Counted from the stretch's first letter, positions 37,732 to 47,631 are shown. The stretch: 64,000 bases of DNA from Algibacter lectus (GCF_900112395.1 NZ_FOLN01000011.1:62001-126000); one strand, 5' to 3'. Notes: generated by a model not told the origin, from the sequence alone. Made by a program: numbers and translations.

Positions 37732-40700
37732 TTAGAATTTAATATTTAGACCAACTGCAGTTGTAAAAGGTAATGGATATTGCACTGCACTTACACCAAG
37801 TTCTGGATCCCAACCACTATCGTATAGCGGACTGTTTGTCCAAATAACACCTAAGTTTTCAGCAGATACGTATAAGTTCATACTTTTTATGAATGAAATT
37901 TTACTAAGTATATCTTGGCCAAAATCATAATTAAGAGTAATGTTTTGTAATTTGATATATTCTGCATCTATTATAAGGTGGTCTACTCCAAGGTTCCAAT
38001 CTTGTAATGGACCAGTTGTAGTAAGTGCAGGATATAATGCATTTGTGTTAGTTGATGACCATACATCTGTTTGGTAAGAAAAAGGTACGGCATCTCCTAA
38101 AAATGGTTGTGATGCATTAGTCGTGTTTAAGTACTGGTTATTATCTAGTGCACCATAAAAACGAGCAGATAAAGATAAGTTTTTGTATGAAAAACCTAGA
38201 TTAAAACCGAAGTTGAAATTGGTGTCACTGTTACTGTCAATTATAATACGGTCATCACCATTAATGATGCCATCACTAGCATCCATAGTTCCATCACCAT
38301 CGGTATCTACGGTTAATTGATCGACAAATTTGAAATCTCCAACATCAGAACCTCCTACACCACTTTGATCTATAAGTGTTGCCCCATCACTAGACACATT
38401 GGCTGCAACTTCATTGGCATCATCAAAGAAACCATCAGTAACATAACCTAAACGATTATTAGCACTTAATCCAACTTGAAAATCAGGATCTGTAGAATCT
38501 TCTTGAATACGAGTGATTTTGTTGTCATAACTAGAAATATTTCCAGAAACTCTATAACCAAAATCTCCAATTTTATTTTTATGAGTTAAGTTTAATTCCC
38601 AACCCCAACTTTGTAAGTCGTAAGGGTTACCTTGGGCATCACCAAAGCCATATTCATATGCTGTTCCTTCTATATTTGAAAGAATGTCTTTACGCTTATT
38701 ATCGAAGTAATCTAATTCGAATTGAAATTTACCTCCAAATAATGAAGCATCAACTCCTATGTTGGTAATTGTAGATGTTTCCCAAACTAAATCTGGGTTT
38801 ACAAAAGTAGCTACGTTAAGTGACGAACCTATTGTCCCTCCTATAGGATAACCTCCTGCAGAAAAATTAACTAATTGTTGTGTAACAGCTCCTAAACCAC
38901 CATCATCTCCGGCTTGTCCAATAGAAGCTCTAAATTTTAATAAACTTATAAAGTTAGCATTGCTTAAAAAATTTTCTTTCGAAGCAACCCACCCAACAGC
39001 TACTGAAGGGAAGTAGGCCCATTGATTACTTTCTAAAAAATAAGAAGAACCATCAGCTCTAAAGGCAGCTTCAATTAAATATTTATCATCAAAACTATAA
39101 TTTAATCTTCCAATATAAGATAATGTAGTTTCATTTCCATTTCTAGTTTCTGCATTACCTGTACTATTTCCTACATCAGCATCTGCAATATCTCCTAGGG
39201 ACAATGAAAGGATATTATCAAAAAAGAAACCTGTTCTTGCGGCTTGAAATGCCTCATCTTCACCCGTTTCCGTTTGAATGGCAGCAAAGGCTTTTGCTGC
39301 ATGCTTACCTTTTTCGAAATCGTAAGTTGCAGAAGTTAAAGATCTAATGGTTTTACCAGTAAAAGAGGTTAAAGAAAGTCTTCTGTCTTGTGTTAGTCCA
39401 TTTATATACGTTCTGTTTGCTGAATCTGGATTTGTATATGAATCTGGATCCGACGCATCAAATGTAACAATGTCATATATATTATCCCAATCTCTTCTTA
39501 ATGAGTTTGTTTTAATTATTGAAACACGTTCCTCAATGGTTAAGCCTTTTACAGGTTTAAGTTGTGCAAATAATTGTAAGTTAACACGATCTAAATCTGT
39601 CGTATCAAAAGAACCCGAACCAGCATCTGCTACGTGATTACTATTGGCACTCGAACCATTACCTACCCATAAACCATCTTCACTCTGCACTGGAAAAAAT
39701 GGTAAACCTCTAACATTACTACCTGTAACAGTAATAACACTTGTATCAGTCCTATTACTAATTAAAGCATTAACTCCCACTGTTAACCAATCGGTAACAT
39801 CTGTATCTATTTTTAAACGTAGATTTAATCTTTCAAATTTATCATCACCTAAAGATAGACCGTCTTGTGTTAAATAACTAGCAGACATTAAGTACCCTGT
39901 GTTTTTTGACCCTCCTGTAAGTGTTAAATTGTGAGATTGTTGTAATGCCGTGTTTTCATAAAGTTCATCTGCCCAATTTGTATCTGGATAAAACCCACTT
40001 CTTGCAAGGTCTAATGCTGTATCATCCCATTTACCAGGTTCTACTGTATTCTGAAACTCCATATACTCTAATGAGTTTAATGTTGAAGGTAAATCTGGTT
40101 TAGATTGTATCGATGAGCTAAAGTTATAACTTACAGCTACTTTTTCGTCTCTATTAGTTCTTTTAGTTGTTACAAGTAGAACACCGTTAGCTCCACGAGC
40201 ACCATAAACAGCAACAGCAGATGCGTCTTTTAATACAGATACACTTTCTATACTTTGTGGATCAATATCTGATAGAGAGCCTTCAAACCCATCTATTATA
40301 ATTAGTAAAGTACCATCGTTAAGAGTACTTGTTCCTCTAATTGAAATATTTGGTACAGCACCAGGAGAACCATTATTATTGCTTAGTACCAAGCCAGGAA
40401 CAGCTCCTATTAAAGCAGAGTACCCACTAGTTACCGGTCTTTGATCTATTTTTAGCTCTTCAGCAGTAACTTGAGCAATAGAACTAACAACTTTGCTTGA
40501 TTTTTGAGAACCAAAACCAACAATTACAACTTCATCTAGTTGAGATATATCTTCTTCTAGTATAACTGTAATATCTGTTTGGTTACCTATAGGGATTTCC
40601 TTTGTAAGAAAACCAACAAATGAAAACACCAAAACGGCATTCTCGTTTGATGGACTAATAAAAAAGCCCCCATCAAAATCAGATTGAACTCCGTTTGTTG

Positions 40701-40926
40701 TACCTTTTTCAACAATATTAACACCCGGAATAGGTTGCCCGTTAACGTCTGTAATAAGTCCTTTTACTTGTTGTTGTAAATAGTTTGTAGTTTTTTTAGA
40801 TTCTACACTCTTAATAGGTTCCAAACCGTAACTGGCAGAAACGCACGAAAAAACCAATACGCTCAAGAAAAAACTTAAGTGCTCTTTTTTTCGATAGAAA
40901 GAGAAATTTTTTAATTTAATTTTCAT
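37732..40926 (-). CDS. SusC/RagA-family TonB-dependent outer-membrane transporter (SusC2)
   Basis: 1064 residues. The N-terminus MKIKLKNFSFYRKKEHLSFF plus a hydrophobic run is nearly the same as in SusC3. A carboxypeptidase-regulatory-like domain (about 54-135), DEVVIVGFGSQKSSK, a plug (about 145-260) and a barrel ending VGLNIKF follow. The acidic turn DGDGTMDASDGIINGDD in the barrel is a calcium-binding-like loop often seen in long SusC proteins. It is first in the susC2-susD2 operon and divergent from the GH20 operon at 41532. Its promoter at 41073-41140 carries the LytTR-like direct repeat. Confidence 0.95.
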   Translation of the reverse strand: MKIKLKNFSFYRKKEHLSFFLSVLVFSCVSASYGLEPIKSVESKKTTNYLQQQVKGLITDVNGQPIPGVNIVEKGTTNGVQSDFDGGFFISPSNENAVLVFSFVGFLTKEIPIGNQTDITVILEEDISQLDEVVIVGFGSQKSSKVVSSIAQVTAEELKIDQRPVTSGYSALIGAVPGLVLSNNNGSPGAVPNISIRGTSTLNDGTLLIIIDGFEGSLSDIDPQSIESVSVLKDASAVAVYGARGANGVLLVTTKRTNRDEKVAVSYNFSSSIQSKPDLPSTLNSLEYMEFQNTVEPGKWDDTALDLARSGFYPDTNWADELYENTALQQSHNLTLTGGSKNTGYLMSASYLTQDGLSLGDDKFERLNLRLKIDTDVTDWLTVGVNALISNRTDTSVITVTGSNVRGLPFFPVQSEDGLWVGNGSSANSNHVADAGSGSFDTTDLDRVNLQLFAQLKPVKGLTIEERVSIIKTNSLRRDWDNIYDIVTFDASDPDSYTNPDSANRTYINGLTQDRRLSLTSFTGKTIRSLTSATYDFEKGKHAAKAFAAIQTETGEDEAFQAARTGFFFDNILSLSLGDIADADVGNSTGNAETRNGNETTLSYIGRLNYSFDDKYLIEAAFRADGSSYFLESNQWAYFPSVAVGWVASKENFLSNANFISLLKFRASIGQAGDDGGLGAVTQQLVNFSAGGYPIGGTIGSSLNVATFVNPDLVWETSTITNIGVDASLFGGKFQFELDYFDNKRKDILSNIEGTAYEYGFGDAQGNPYDLQSWGWELNLTHKNKIGDFGYRVSGNISSYDNKITRIQEDSTDPDFQVGLSANNRLGYVTDGFFDDANEVAANVSSDGATLIDQSGVGGSDVGDFKFVDQLTVDTDGDGTMDASDGIINGDDRIIIDSNSDTNFNFGFNLGFSYKNLSLSARFYGALDNNQYLNTTNASQPFLGDAVPFSYQTDVWSSTNTNALYPALTTTGPLQDWNLGVDHLIIDAEYIKLQNITLNYDFGQDILSKISFIKSMNLYVSAENLGVIWTNSPLYDSGWDPELGVSAVQYPLPFTTAVGLNIKF

Positions 40927-41072
40927 AGAAATTCGAGTTAATTAACAATATTTTTTTTTAGATATTCTTAATTTTATTTTCAGGCAAAAATATTAATCAA
41001 CACTCAATATTGATTAAACAATATAGAATACTTTTAATATTAATACTTTTAAAATTTACATTAAGAATGTAA

Positions 41073-41140
41073 TAAATTTATAAGTTCTTTAAAGTTAACA
41101 GGTAACTATTTCGACCAATGACCTCTAGCTCTCGACAAAT
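41073..41140 (-). promoter_or_regulatory. LytTR-like direct-repeat promoter of susC2
   Basis: Minus-strand 9-mers ATTTGTCGA (41132-41140) and ATTGGTCGA (41111-41119) are 21 bp apart, and TAAATTTA (41073-41080) starts 39 bp after the second. The first 9-mer is identical to that before susC3. The leader to the ATG is about 147 nt. It lies in the 600-bp divergent region between susC2 and the GH20 operon, which otherwise shows no structure apart from the opposite promoter. Confidence 0.72.
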
Positions 41141-41369
41141 AATCAAAACACAACCTAAAAGCCCATTATCACTAGGATAATCCCTAACACAAAACGTATT
41201 TTTTATCTTACAAAAAGCAGTATTTACCCCCAAATACGCACCTAAACACAGCATAAATTCTCGCTCTTAAAACCTACAAATACAACTTAGTACGCTATAA
41301 TCTACATGATTACTGAATAATATTCCTTTAACCTTTTATAAAACCTTAAAGACGTAAGACGAAAACGAC

Positions 41370-41436
41370 TTTTATCTATAACCCTAAGTTATTGGTCGAA
41401 ATTTAAACTCATAAAACAGAAATAAGTATATTTTTA
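41370..41436 (+). promoter_or_regulatory. LytTR-like direct-repeat promoter of the first GH20 gene
   Basis: Plus-strand 9-mers TTTTATCTA (41370-41378) and ATTGGTCGA (41391-41399) have the 21-bp period. TATTTTTA (41429-41436) starts 38 bp after the second 9-mer starts. The second 9-mer is identical to the one of the susC2 promoter; the first is degenerate (3 mismatches to ATTTGTCGA). Confidence 0.65.
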
Positions 41437-41531
41437 TAACAAACTAATATGTGAAGATAAAATCAGTTTATTTTTTTACACCGCTAAAAAGTAAACGATT
41501 AACAACACTAACTTCTAACATCAACAAAAAC

Positions 41532-43886
41532 ATGAGTACCCCTTTTAGAAAGATAAAAAGCACATTAACCCCATACTTATTATGTTTCTTACTAGCACTT
41601 ACATCATGCGATAAAAAAGAACTAAAAATAGGAGAAACTGCAATTATCCCGTTACCAGCAGAATTAATAGAAGGCGACGGACATTTTATCATTAACGATA
41701 AAACAACTGTGTCAGTTAATAACAAAGAACAACAAGCCATTGCAACCAATTTTTTAAAAAAATTTGAAACCGCATCCGGATGGATCCCAGAAATAAGTAT
41801 AAATAATGAACAAGCAGATATTATTTTTTATACTGAAAAATCTCTCAACCCTGAAGCTTACGAATTAGTCGTAAATACAGGTGGCATACATATAAAATCG
41901 GCTTCAGGAGCCGGTTTTTTCTATGCTATGGAAACCATTGGACAATTACTGCCTACAACATTTTATTCCAAAGAAAAACAAACAAATACCATTTGGGGAA
42001 TTCCCGCTGTTACCATTAAAGACGAACCGGCTTTTAAATGGCGTGGTTATATGCTCGATGTTTCTCGTCATTTTTTCACAAAAGAAGAAGTAAAAGATGC
42101 TATTGATTTTATGGCAGAAGTAAAATTAAATCGTTTTCACTGGCATTTATCAGACGATAATGGATGGCGCATAGAAATTAAAAAATATCCAAAATTAACA
42201 GAGATTGGCGCTTGGCGTGTAAACCAAAATGATAAAGATGAAAACACTTCTAATTGGTGGGGACGCCCAACACAGCAACCTGGCGAAAAAGCAACATACG
42301 GCGGTTTTTACACGCAAGACGATATTAAAGAAATTGTAGCTTACGCCAAAGCACGATATATAGAGATAATTCCAGAAATAGACATGCCTAGTCACTCTTT
42401 AGCAGCTATTGCATCTTACCCAGAAATTTCGTGTTCTACAGGCCCTTTTTACGTAGGTACAGGTGGTGTAGTTAGAAACAACACTTATTGTCCTGGCAAA
42501 GAAGTCACCTTTGAGTTTGTTGAAAATGTTTTAGGTGAAGTTATGGATTTATTTCCTTTTGATTACATGCATATTGGTGGCGATGAATGTAATAAAGAAG
42601 CATGGGAAGTCGATCTAGATTGCCAACTCCGCATGAAAGAAGAAAATCTTGCCGATACACACGAGCTACAAAGCTATTTTGTTAAACGTGTAGAAAAAAT
42701 AGTAAATACCCACGGTAAAAATATGATTGGCTGGGACGAAATTCTAGAAGGTGGTTTAGCTCCAAACGCAACTGTTATGTCTTGGCGCGGAGAAAAAGGT
42801 GGCATTGCAGCAGCTAGACAAGGACACGATGTAATTATGACACCTTCACGATACTGCTATTTCGATTTAAAACAAGGTGACGACGACTTAGAACCGAATC
42901 TTGGTTACGCCTACTCTTTTTTAAAAGACACTTATAATTATAAAATAATTTCCGATAGCTTAACTACCGAACAAGGCAAACATGTTTTGGGTCTTCAAGG
43001 TAATTTATGGACAGAATCGCTTAGAAATTGGAGCCAAATAACCTACATGACATTTCCGCGTTTATACGCTGTAGCGGAAAATGGTTGGACCAGTCAAGCC
43101 GATAAAAACTGGGATGATTTTACAAACCGTTTACTTAACCAATTTAAACGTTTAGATCAAAAAGGCGAACGTTATGCAACAAGTGCTTATAATGCTAGAA
43201 TATACCATACTGGACAAAAAAATGGTAGTATAGAAATTGCTCTTAAAACCGAAGTTAATGGCATGGATATTTACTACACATTAGATGGTACAGAACCTTC
43301 GCTAACTTCTATAAAATACAAGAATCCTTTCTATATTCAAAATACAACCACTTTAAAAGCAACCACTTTTTATAAAGAAGAACAAATAGGCAATATTTCA
43401 GAAAAAACCTTTCCTATACATAAAGCCGTTGGCGCCAAAGTTGTTTATAATACACCAAAAATTACCGGTGCAAAAGAAACAAACAAGCTCATAGATTTAA
43501 ACTTCGGAAAATTAAACCGTGGCGATCGTAATTGGCAAAACATAAGAGGTAATTTAGATGTCGATTTAATCTTCGAAAAACTTACAGACATTCAATCTCT
43601 AGAAGTTACAAGTCTTAGGTTTACAAACTCTAGCGTTTATGTTCCCGAATACATTGAAATCTATGGCTCTAAAGACGGCAAAACCTTTACCAAACTAGGC
43701 GAAATTAAACAACTAGAAGCCAGCCATACTCAAGGCAGAAACAAAGTAAAATCTACTATAGAATTCGAAAAAACACAAGTAAAAGCCATAAAAGTTAAAG
43801 CTAAAAGCGTTAATCCAATACCAGAAGGGCATCGCAGAGCTGGTAACGCTTCGCTAATTCTAATCGACGAACTTATTGTTTTTTAA
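41532..43886 (+). CDS. GH20 beta-N-acetylhexosaminidase lipoprotein with C-terminal accessory domains
   Basis: 784 residues from ATG 41532. I prefer this to the GTG at 41451, because it puts a lipoprotein signal (lipobox Cys26 in LALTSC) at the N-terminus and leaves room for a leader after the promoter. Domains: GH20b alpha/beta domain (about 40-160), GH20 catalytic barrel (about 165-520) with the Asp-Glu pair D351-E352 in HIGGDEC, a chitobiase/hexosaminidase C-terminal domain (DGTEPSLTSIKYKNP), and a discoidin (F5/8 C)-like domain at the end. It removes terminal beta-GlcNAc by substrate-assisted catalysis, probably from N-glycan antennae. It is followed 27 bp later by a second GH20 gene. Confidence 0.95.
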   Translation: MSTPFRKIKSTLTPYLLCFLLALTSCDKKELKIGETAIIPLPAELIEGDGHFIINDKTTVSVNNKEQQAIATNFLKKFETASGWIPEISINNEQADIIFYTEKSLNPEAYELVVNTGGIHIKSASGAGFFYAMETIGQLLPTTFYSKEKQTNTIWGIPAVTIKDEPAFKWRGYMLDVSRHFFTKEEVKDAIDFMAEVKLNRFHWHLSDDNGWRIEIKKYPKLTEIGAWRVNQNDKDENTSNWWGRPTQQPGEKATYGGFYTQDDIKEIVAYAKARYIEIIPEIDMPSHSLAAIASYPEISCSTGPFYVGTGGVVRNNTYCPGKEVTFEFVENVLGEVMDLFPFDYMHIGGDECNKEAWEVDLDCQLRMKEENLADTHELQSYFVKRVEKIVNTHGKNMIGWDEILEGGLAPNATVMSWRGEKGGIAAARQGHDVIMTPSRYCYFDLKQGDDDLEPNLGYAYSFLKDTYNYKIISDSLTTEQGKHVLGLQGNLWTESLRNWSQITYMTFPRLYAVAENGWTSQADKNWDDFTNRLLNQFKRLDQKGERYATSAYNARIYHTGQKNGSIEIALKTEVNGMDIYYTLDGTEPSLTSIKYKNPFYIQNTTTLKATTFYKEEQIGNISEKTFPIHKAVGAKVVYNTPKITGAKETNKLIDLNFGKLNRGDRNWQNIRGNLDVDLIFEKLTDIQSLEVTSLRFTNSSVYVPEYIEIYGSKDGKTFTKLGEIKQLEASHTQGRNKVKSTIEFEKTQVKAIKVKAKSVNPIPEGHRRAGNASLILIDELIVF

Positions 43887-43913
43887 AAAATTAATACTAA
43901 CAACACACTCATA

Positions 43914-45554
43914 ATGAAAAACACTCTACTAATTGCGCTGTGCATCATTGTTTCAGCCTGTTCAAACAAATACGCAAAGGTCATCAATGCCGAAGCAGAT
44001 TACCACATTATTCCAAAACCTACATCTTTAAAAATTTCCGAAGGCAGATTTTTGCTAGATAAAAACACTGTAATTACTGCAGAAACGGCATTAGAAAATG
44101 AAGGACAATACCTTTCTGAAATGCTAAGTACTGTTTCTGGTAAAAGCATTCCTTTTTCTAAAGAAACCCAAGGAAACATTCTATTAAAGCTAGATGAAAC
44201 CATAGAAAACAATGAAGGTTATACCCTTTCTGTAAGCTACAATCAAATTACAATTACTGGTAAAACAAGCGCTGGTGTGTTTTATGGAATTCAAACCTTA
44301 AGTCAGTTAATTCCTTTACCTGCAACTGCTAGTAACACTCAAACAGAAGTTTCAATTCCTGCAACAAGTATTGTCGATAGTCCAAAATTTGTTTACCGAG
44401 GCATGCATTTAGATGTTGCTCGTCATTTTTTCCCAGTATCGTTCGTTAAAAAATACATAGACATATTGGCCATGCACAAAATGAACACTTTTCATTGGCA
44501 CTTAACCGAAGATCAAGGATGGCGTATAGAAATAAAAAAATATCCAAAACTTACTTCTATTGGTAGCATTAGAAAAGAAACTATTGTTGGTCATGGCAAC
44601 ACATGGAATAAACCAGACGTGAAATACGATGGTAAACCTTACGGTGGTTTTTACACTCAAGAAGATATTAAGGAGGTTGTCGCTTACGCGGAAACAAGAC
44701 ACATTACCATAATTCCAGAAATAGAATTACCAGGACACTCTCTTGCTGCCATTACGGCTTACCCAGAACTTGGAAACACAGGCGAACAATATGAAGTTGG
44801 AAAAAGATGGGGCGTATTTCCAGAAATATATGCACCAAGCGAAGAAACCTTTAAATTCCTAGAAGATGTTTTAACAGAGGTTATTGCGCTTTTCCCTAGT
44901 AAATTAATACATATTGGAGGCGATGAAGCTCCAAAAAAACAATGGGAAGCCAGTAAATTAGCTCAAGATATTATTAAAAGAGAAGGCTTAAAAGACGAGC
45001 ATGAATTACAGAGTTATTTTATTCGACGTATTGAAAAATTCTTAAACTCTAAAGGACGAAATATTATTGGTTGGGATGAAATTCTAGAAGGTGGTTTAGC
45101 ACCAAACGCAACCGTAATGTCTTGGCGTGGTGAAAAAGGAGGTATTCAAGCTGCAAAAATGCATCATAATGTAGTGATGACGCCTACTCGTTTTTGTTAT
45201 TTTGATTTCTACCAAACAAAAGATAGAACTAACGAACCTCTTGCTATTGGCGGAAACACTTCCGTAGAACAAGTTTATAGTTACAACCCGTTACCAAAAG
45301 AGTTAACCAAAGAAGAACAAAAATACATTTTAGGCGCACAAGCCAATGTATGGACCGAATACATCAAAACACCAGAACAGGTTGAATATATGGTTTTACC
45401 AAGGCTTACAGCGTTATCTGAAGTAGTATGGTCTAGCTATGAAACTAAAGATTGGAACGATTTTCAAACACGCCTTATTCATCTAACAAAAAGGTATGAA
45501 GCACTTGGTTTAAATTATGCAAAACACAGTTTAGAGATTAAAACCGAAAAATAA
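43914..45554 (+). CDS. GH20 beta-N-acetylhexosaminidase lipoprotein (short form)
   Basis: 546 residues. The signal peptide has a lipobox at Cys16 (VSAC). An N-terminal GH20b domain (about 25-150) precedes the GH20 barrel (about 155-510). The catalytic Asp-Glu pair is D337-E338 in HIGGDEAPK, and GWDEILEGGLAPNATVMSW is conserved as in the two other GH20 proteins here. It lacks the extra C-terminal domains of its neighbours. It is second in a two-gene unit with the larger GH20. Three GH20 enzymes in one locus suggest different linkages or different cleavage steps. Confidence 0.95.
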   Translation: MKNTLLIALCIIVSACSNKYAKVINAEADYHIIPKPTSLKISEGRFLLDKNTVITAETALENEGQYLSEMLSTVSGKSIPFSKETQGNILLKLDETIENNEGYTLSVSYNQITITGKTSAGVFYGIQTLSQLIPLPATASNTQTEVSIPATSIVDSPKFVYRGMHLDVARHFFPVSFVKKYIDILAMHKMNTFHWHLTEDQGWRIEIKKYPKLTSIGSIRKETIVGHGNTWNKPDVKYDGKPYGGFYTQEDIKEVVAYAETRHITIIPEIELPGHSLAAITAYPELGNTGEQYEVGKRWGVFPEIYAPSEETFKFLEDVLTEVIALFPSKLIHIGGDEAPKKQWEASKLAQDIIKREGLKDEHELQSYFIRRIEKFLNSKGRNIIGWDEILEGGLAPNATVMSWRGEKGGIQAAKMHHNVVMTPTRFCYFDFYQTKDRTNEPLAIGGNTSVEQVYSYNPLPKELTKEEQKYILGAQANVWTEYIKTPEQVEYMVLPRLTALSEVVWSSYETKDWNDFQTRLIHLTKRYEALGLNYAKHSLEIKTEK

Positions 45555-45589
45555 GCGCTTAGCAAATAAACACGTCACTCAACTGATTT

Positions 45590-45656
45590 TTTTGTCTATA
45601 ACTAGAAGTTACTGGTCGAAATTTTAAGACATTAAAACAATAAAAAGATAGTTTTG
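45590..45656 (+). promoter_or_regulatory. LytTR-like direct-repeat promoter of the NagB-fusion gene
   Basis: Plus-strand 9-mers TTTTGTCTA (45590-45598) and ACTGGTCGA (45611-45619) have the 21-bp period, and the full-consensus -7 box TAGTTTTG (45649-45656) starts 38 bp after the second. GGTCGAAATTT is shared with the GH20 promoter. The start codon is 27 bp after the -7 box, giving a short leader. Confidence 0.72.
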
Positions 45657-45683
45657 GATAACTAAGGACAAATTACACGTAAT

Positions 45684-47597
45684 ATGCAAACAGAACCAAT
45701 TAAATACAGAGAAGCCGGTAAATTTGAAGAAACACGTTTTGAGAAAATACATAATGTTATTTTCGAATCTTCGCAAGATGCTTCAATTATCGTTGCTCAA
45801 GAAATAGCTACTTTAATTAAAGAAAAAAGCGCAGCAAACAAACCTTGTGTTTTAGGTCTTGCAACTGGGTCTTCGCCTATAAAAGTTTACGAAGAACTTG
45901 TAAGAATGCACAAAGAAGAAGGTTTAAGTTTTGCTAACGTGGTATCTTTTAATTTGGATGAATATTATCCAATGGATAAAAACAACATCCAAAGTTACTA
46001 TTACTTCATGCACGAGCATTTGTTTAATCATGTTGATATTCTTCCTGAAAATGTTAACGTTCCAAATGGTACAGTAAGCCCAGAAGATTTACATCAATAT
46101 TGCATTGATTACGAAAACAAAATTACAGAACTTGGAGGTTTAGATTTCCAATTACTAGGTATAGGTAGAACAGGTCATGTTGGTTTTAACGAACCTGGAT
46201 CGCACTTTAATTCTAGAACACGAAGCATTATTTTAGATCACATTACAAGAGCCGATGCGGCACCTTCATTCTTAGGTATCGATAATGTGCCTAGAAAAGC
46301 TATTACAATGGGTGTTGGTACCGTAAGAAGTGCTAAGCGTATTGTTTTATTAGGTTGGGGTTTAAATAAAGCTAGTATTTTAAAAGAAACTATTGAAGGT
46401 GAAATTACAGGGCAAGTTCCTGCAACATACTTACAAGAACATGATAATACTACATTTGTTCTAGATCAAGGTGCAGCGGCAGAACTTACTCGTGTTAAAA
46501 CACCATGGTTAGTAGCGTCTTGTAAATGGACCGAAGAGTTAGAACTTAGAGCTGTTGTTTGGTTAAGCCAATTAACAGGTAAACCTTTCTTGAAATTAAC
46601 CGACAAAGATTATAACGATAACGGCATGTCCGATTTGTTAGTTGAAGAAGGTTCTGCATACGATTTAAACATTAAAATGTTTAATAAAATGCAAAAAACC
46701 ATTACTGGTTGGCCAGGTGGAAAACCTAATGCAGACGACTCTAATCGTCCAGAAAGAGCAACTCCAGAAAGAAAACGTGTTATTATTTTTAGTCCACATC
46801 CAGATGATGATGTTATCTCTATGGGCGGTACTTTCGATAGATTAGTACAGCAAGGACACGATGTGCATATTGCATACCAAACCTCTGGAAACATTGCTGT
46901 TTCTGATGAAGAAGCTTTAAAATTTGCTGAAATAGCAAAAACATTTAACGCAGATGCTAAAGAACCTCAAGCTATTATAGATTACCTAAACGATAAAACA
47001 GGTAATGAAATAGACTCTCTTGAAGTAAGAAAACTAAAAGCACTTATTAGAAGAAGTGAATCTCTTGGAGCTACACGCTACTTTGGATTAGACGATGACC
47101 ACGTTCACTTTTTAGACCTTCCTTTTTACGAAACAGGAACTATAAAAAAGAATAATTTAGGTCAAGATGATATTGCCATTGTATGCGAATTAATAGACAC
47201 TATTAAGCCTCACCAAATATATGCCGCCGGCGATTTAGCCGATCCACATGGTACTCACAAAGTTTGTTTAGACGCCATTTTTATAGCCTTAAAAGCTTTA
47301 AAAAGCAATAGCTATATGGACGATTGCTGGGTTTGGTTATACCGTGGTGCATGGCACGAATGGGAATCTTACGAGATTGAAATGGCTGTACCAATGAGTC
47401 CAGACCAAGTTTTAAGAAAAAGACATGCTATATTTTATCACCAATCGCAAAAGGATGGTGTTATGTTTCAAGGAGACGATAACAGAGAATTTTGGGTAAG
47501 AGTTGAAGATAGAAATAGACTAACAGCAAAAAAATACAACGATTTAGGCTTAGCTGATTATGCAGCTATTGAAGCCTTTAAACGTTATCATTTTTAG
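45684..47597 (+). CDS. nagB: Glucosamine-6-phosphate deaminase fused to PIG-L (LmbE-like) deacetylase domain
   Basis: 637 residues, cytoplasmic. Residues about 20-290 are a NagB domain with LDEYYP (Asp92) and GIGRTGHVGFNEPG (His165, Glu170), which converts GlcN-6-P to Fru-6-P and ammonia. Residues about 365-630 are a PIG-L/LmbE domain with the zinc motif PHPDDD (371-376) and a late DPHGTH. PIG-L enzymes remove N-acetyl groups from GlcNAc derivatives. The fusion is known in Bacteroidetes, and deacetylation followed by deamination in one chain is plausible, but the activity of the second half is inference. The gene has its own promoter with the PUL's direct repeat. Confidence 0.93.
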   Translation: MQTEPIKYREAGKFEETRFEKIHNVIFESSQDASIIVAQEIATLIKEKSAANKPCVLGLATGSSPIKVYEELVRMHKEEGLSFANVVSFNLDEYYPMDKNNIQSYYYFMHEHLFNHVDILPENVNVPNGTVSPEDLHQYCIDYENKITELGGLDFQLLGIGRTGHVGFNEPGSHFNSRTRSIILDHITRADAAPSFLGIDNVPRKAITMGVGTVRSAKRIVLLGWGLNKASILKETIEGEITGQVPATYLQEHDNTTFVLDQGAAAELTRVKTPWLVASCKWTEELELRAVVWLSQLTGKPFLKLTDKDYNDNGMSDLLVEEGSAYDLNIKMFNKMQKTITGWPGGKPNADDSNRPERATPERKRVIIFSPHPDDDVISMGGTFDRLVQQGHDVHIAYQTSGNIAVSDEEALKFAEIAKTFNADAKEPQAIIDYLNDKTGNEIDSLEVRKLKALIRRSESLGATRYFGLDDDHVHFLDLPFYETGTIKKNNLGQDDIAIVCELIDTIKPHQIYAAGDLADPHGTHKVCLDAIFIALKALKSNSYMDDCWVWLYRGAWHEWESYEIEMAVPMSPDQVLRKRHAIFYHQSQKDGVMFQGDDNREFWVRVEDRNRLTAKKYNDLGLADYAAIEAFKRYHF

Positions 47598-47631
47598 GAT
47601 TTATTAATAGCAAATAAAACCAACCAAGGTC

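Larger units (their letters stand above)
40927..41531. other. Divergent control region of susC2 and the GH20 operon
   Basis: About 600 bp carrying two opposed promoters, each with the 21-bp-period direct repeat, separated by about 230 bp. The 41141-41369 stretch between the operators shows no reading frame or hairpin. Either operator could contact the other by looping, but no sequence evidence shows it. Confidence 0.6.

Noticed and set aside
41451-41531. Extended N-terminus of the first GH20 from a GTG at 41451
   Set aside because: It would put 27 polar residues before the lipoprotein signal and leave almost no leader after the -7 box. The ATG at 41532 gives a standard lipoprotein.
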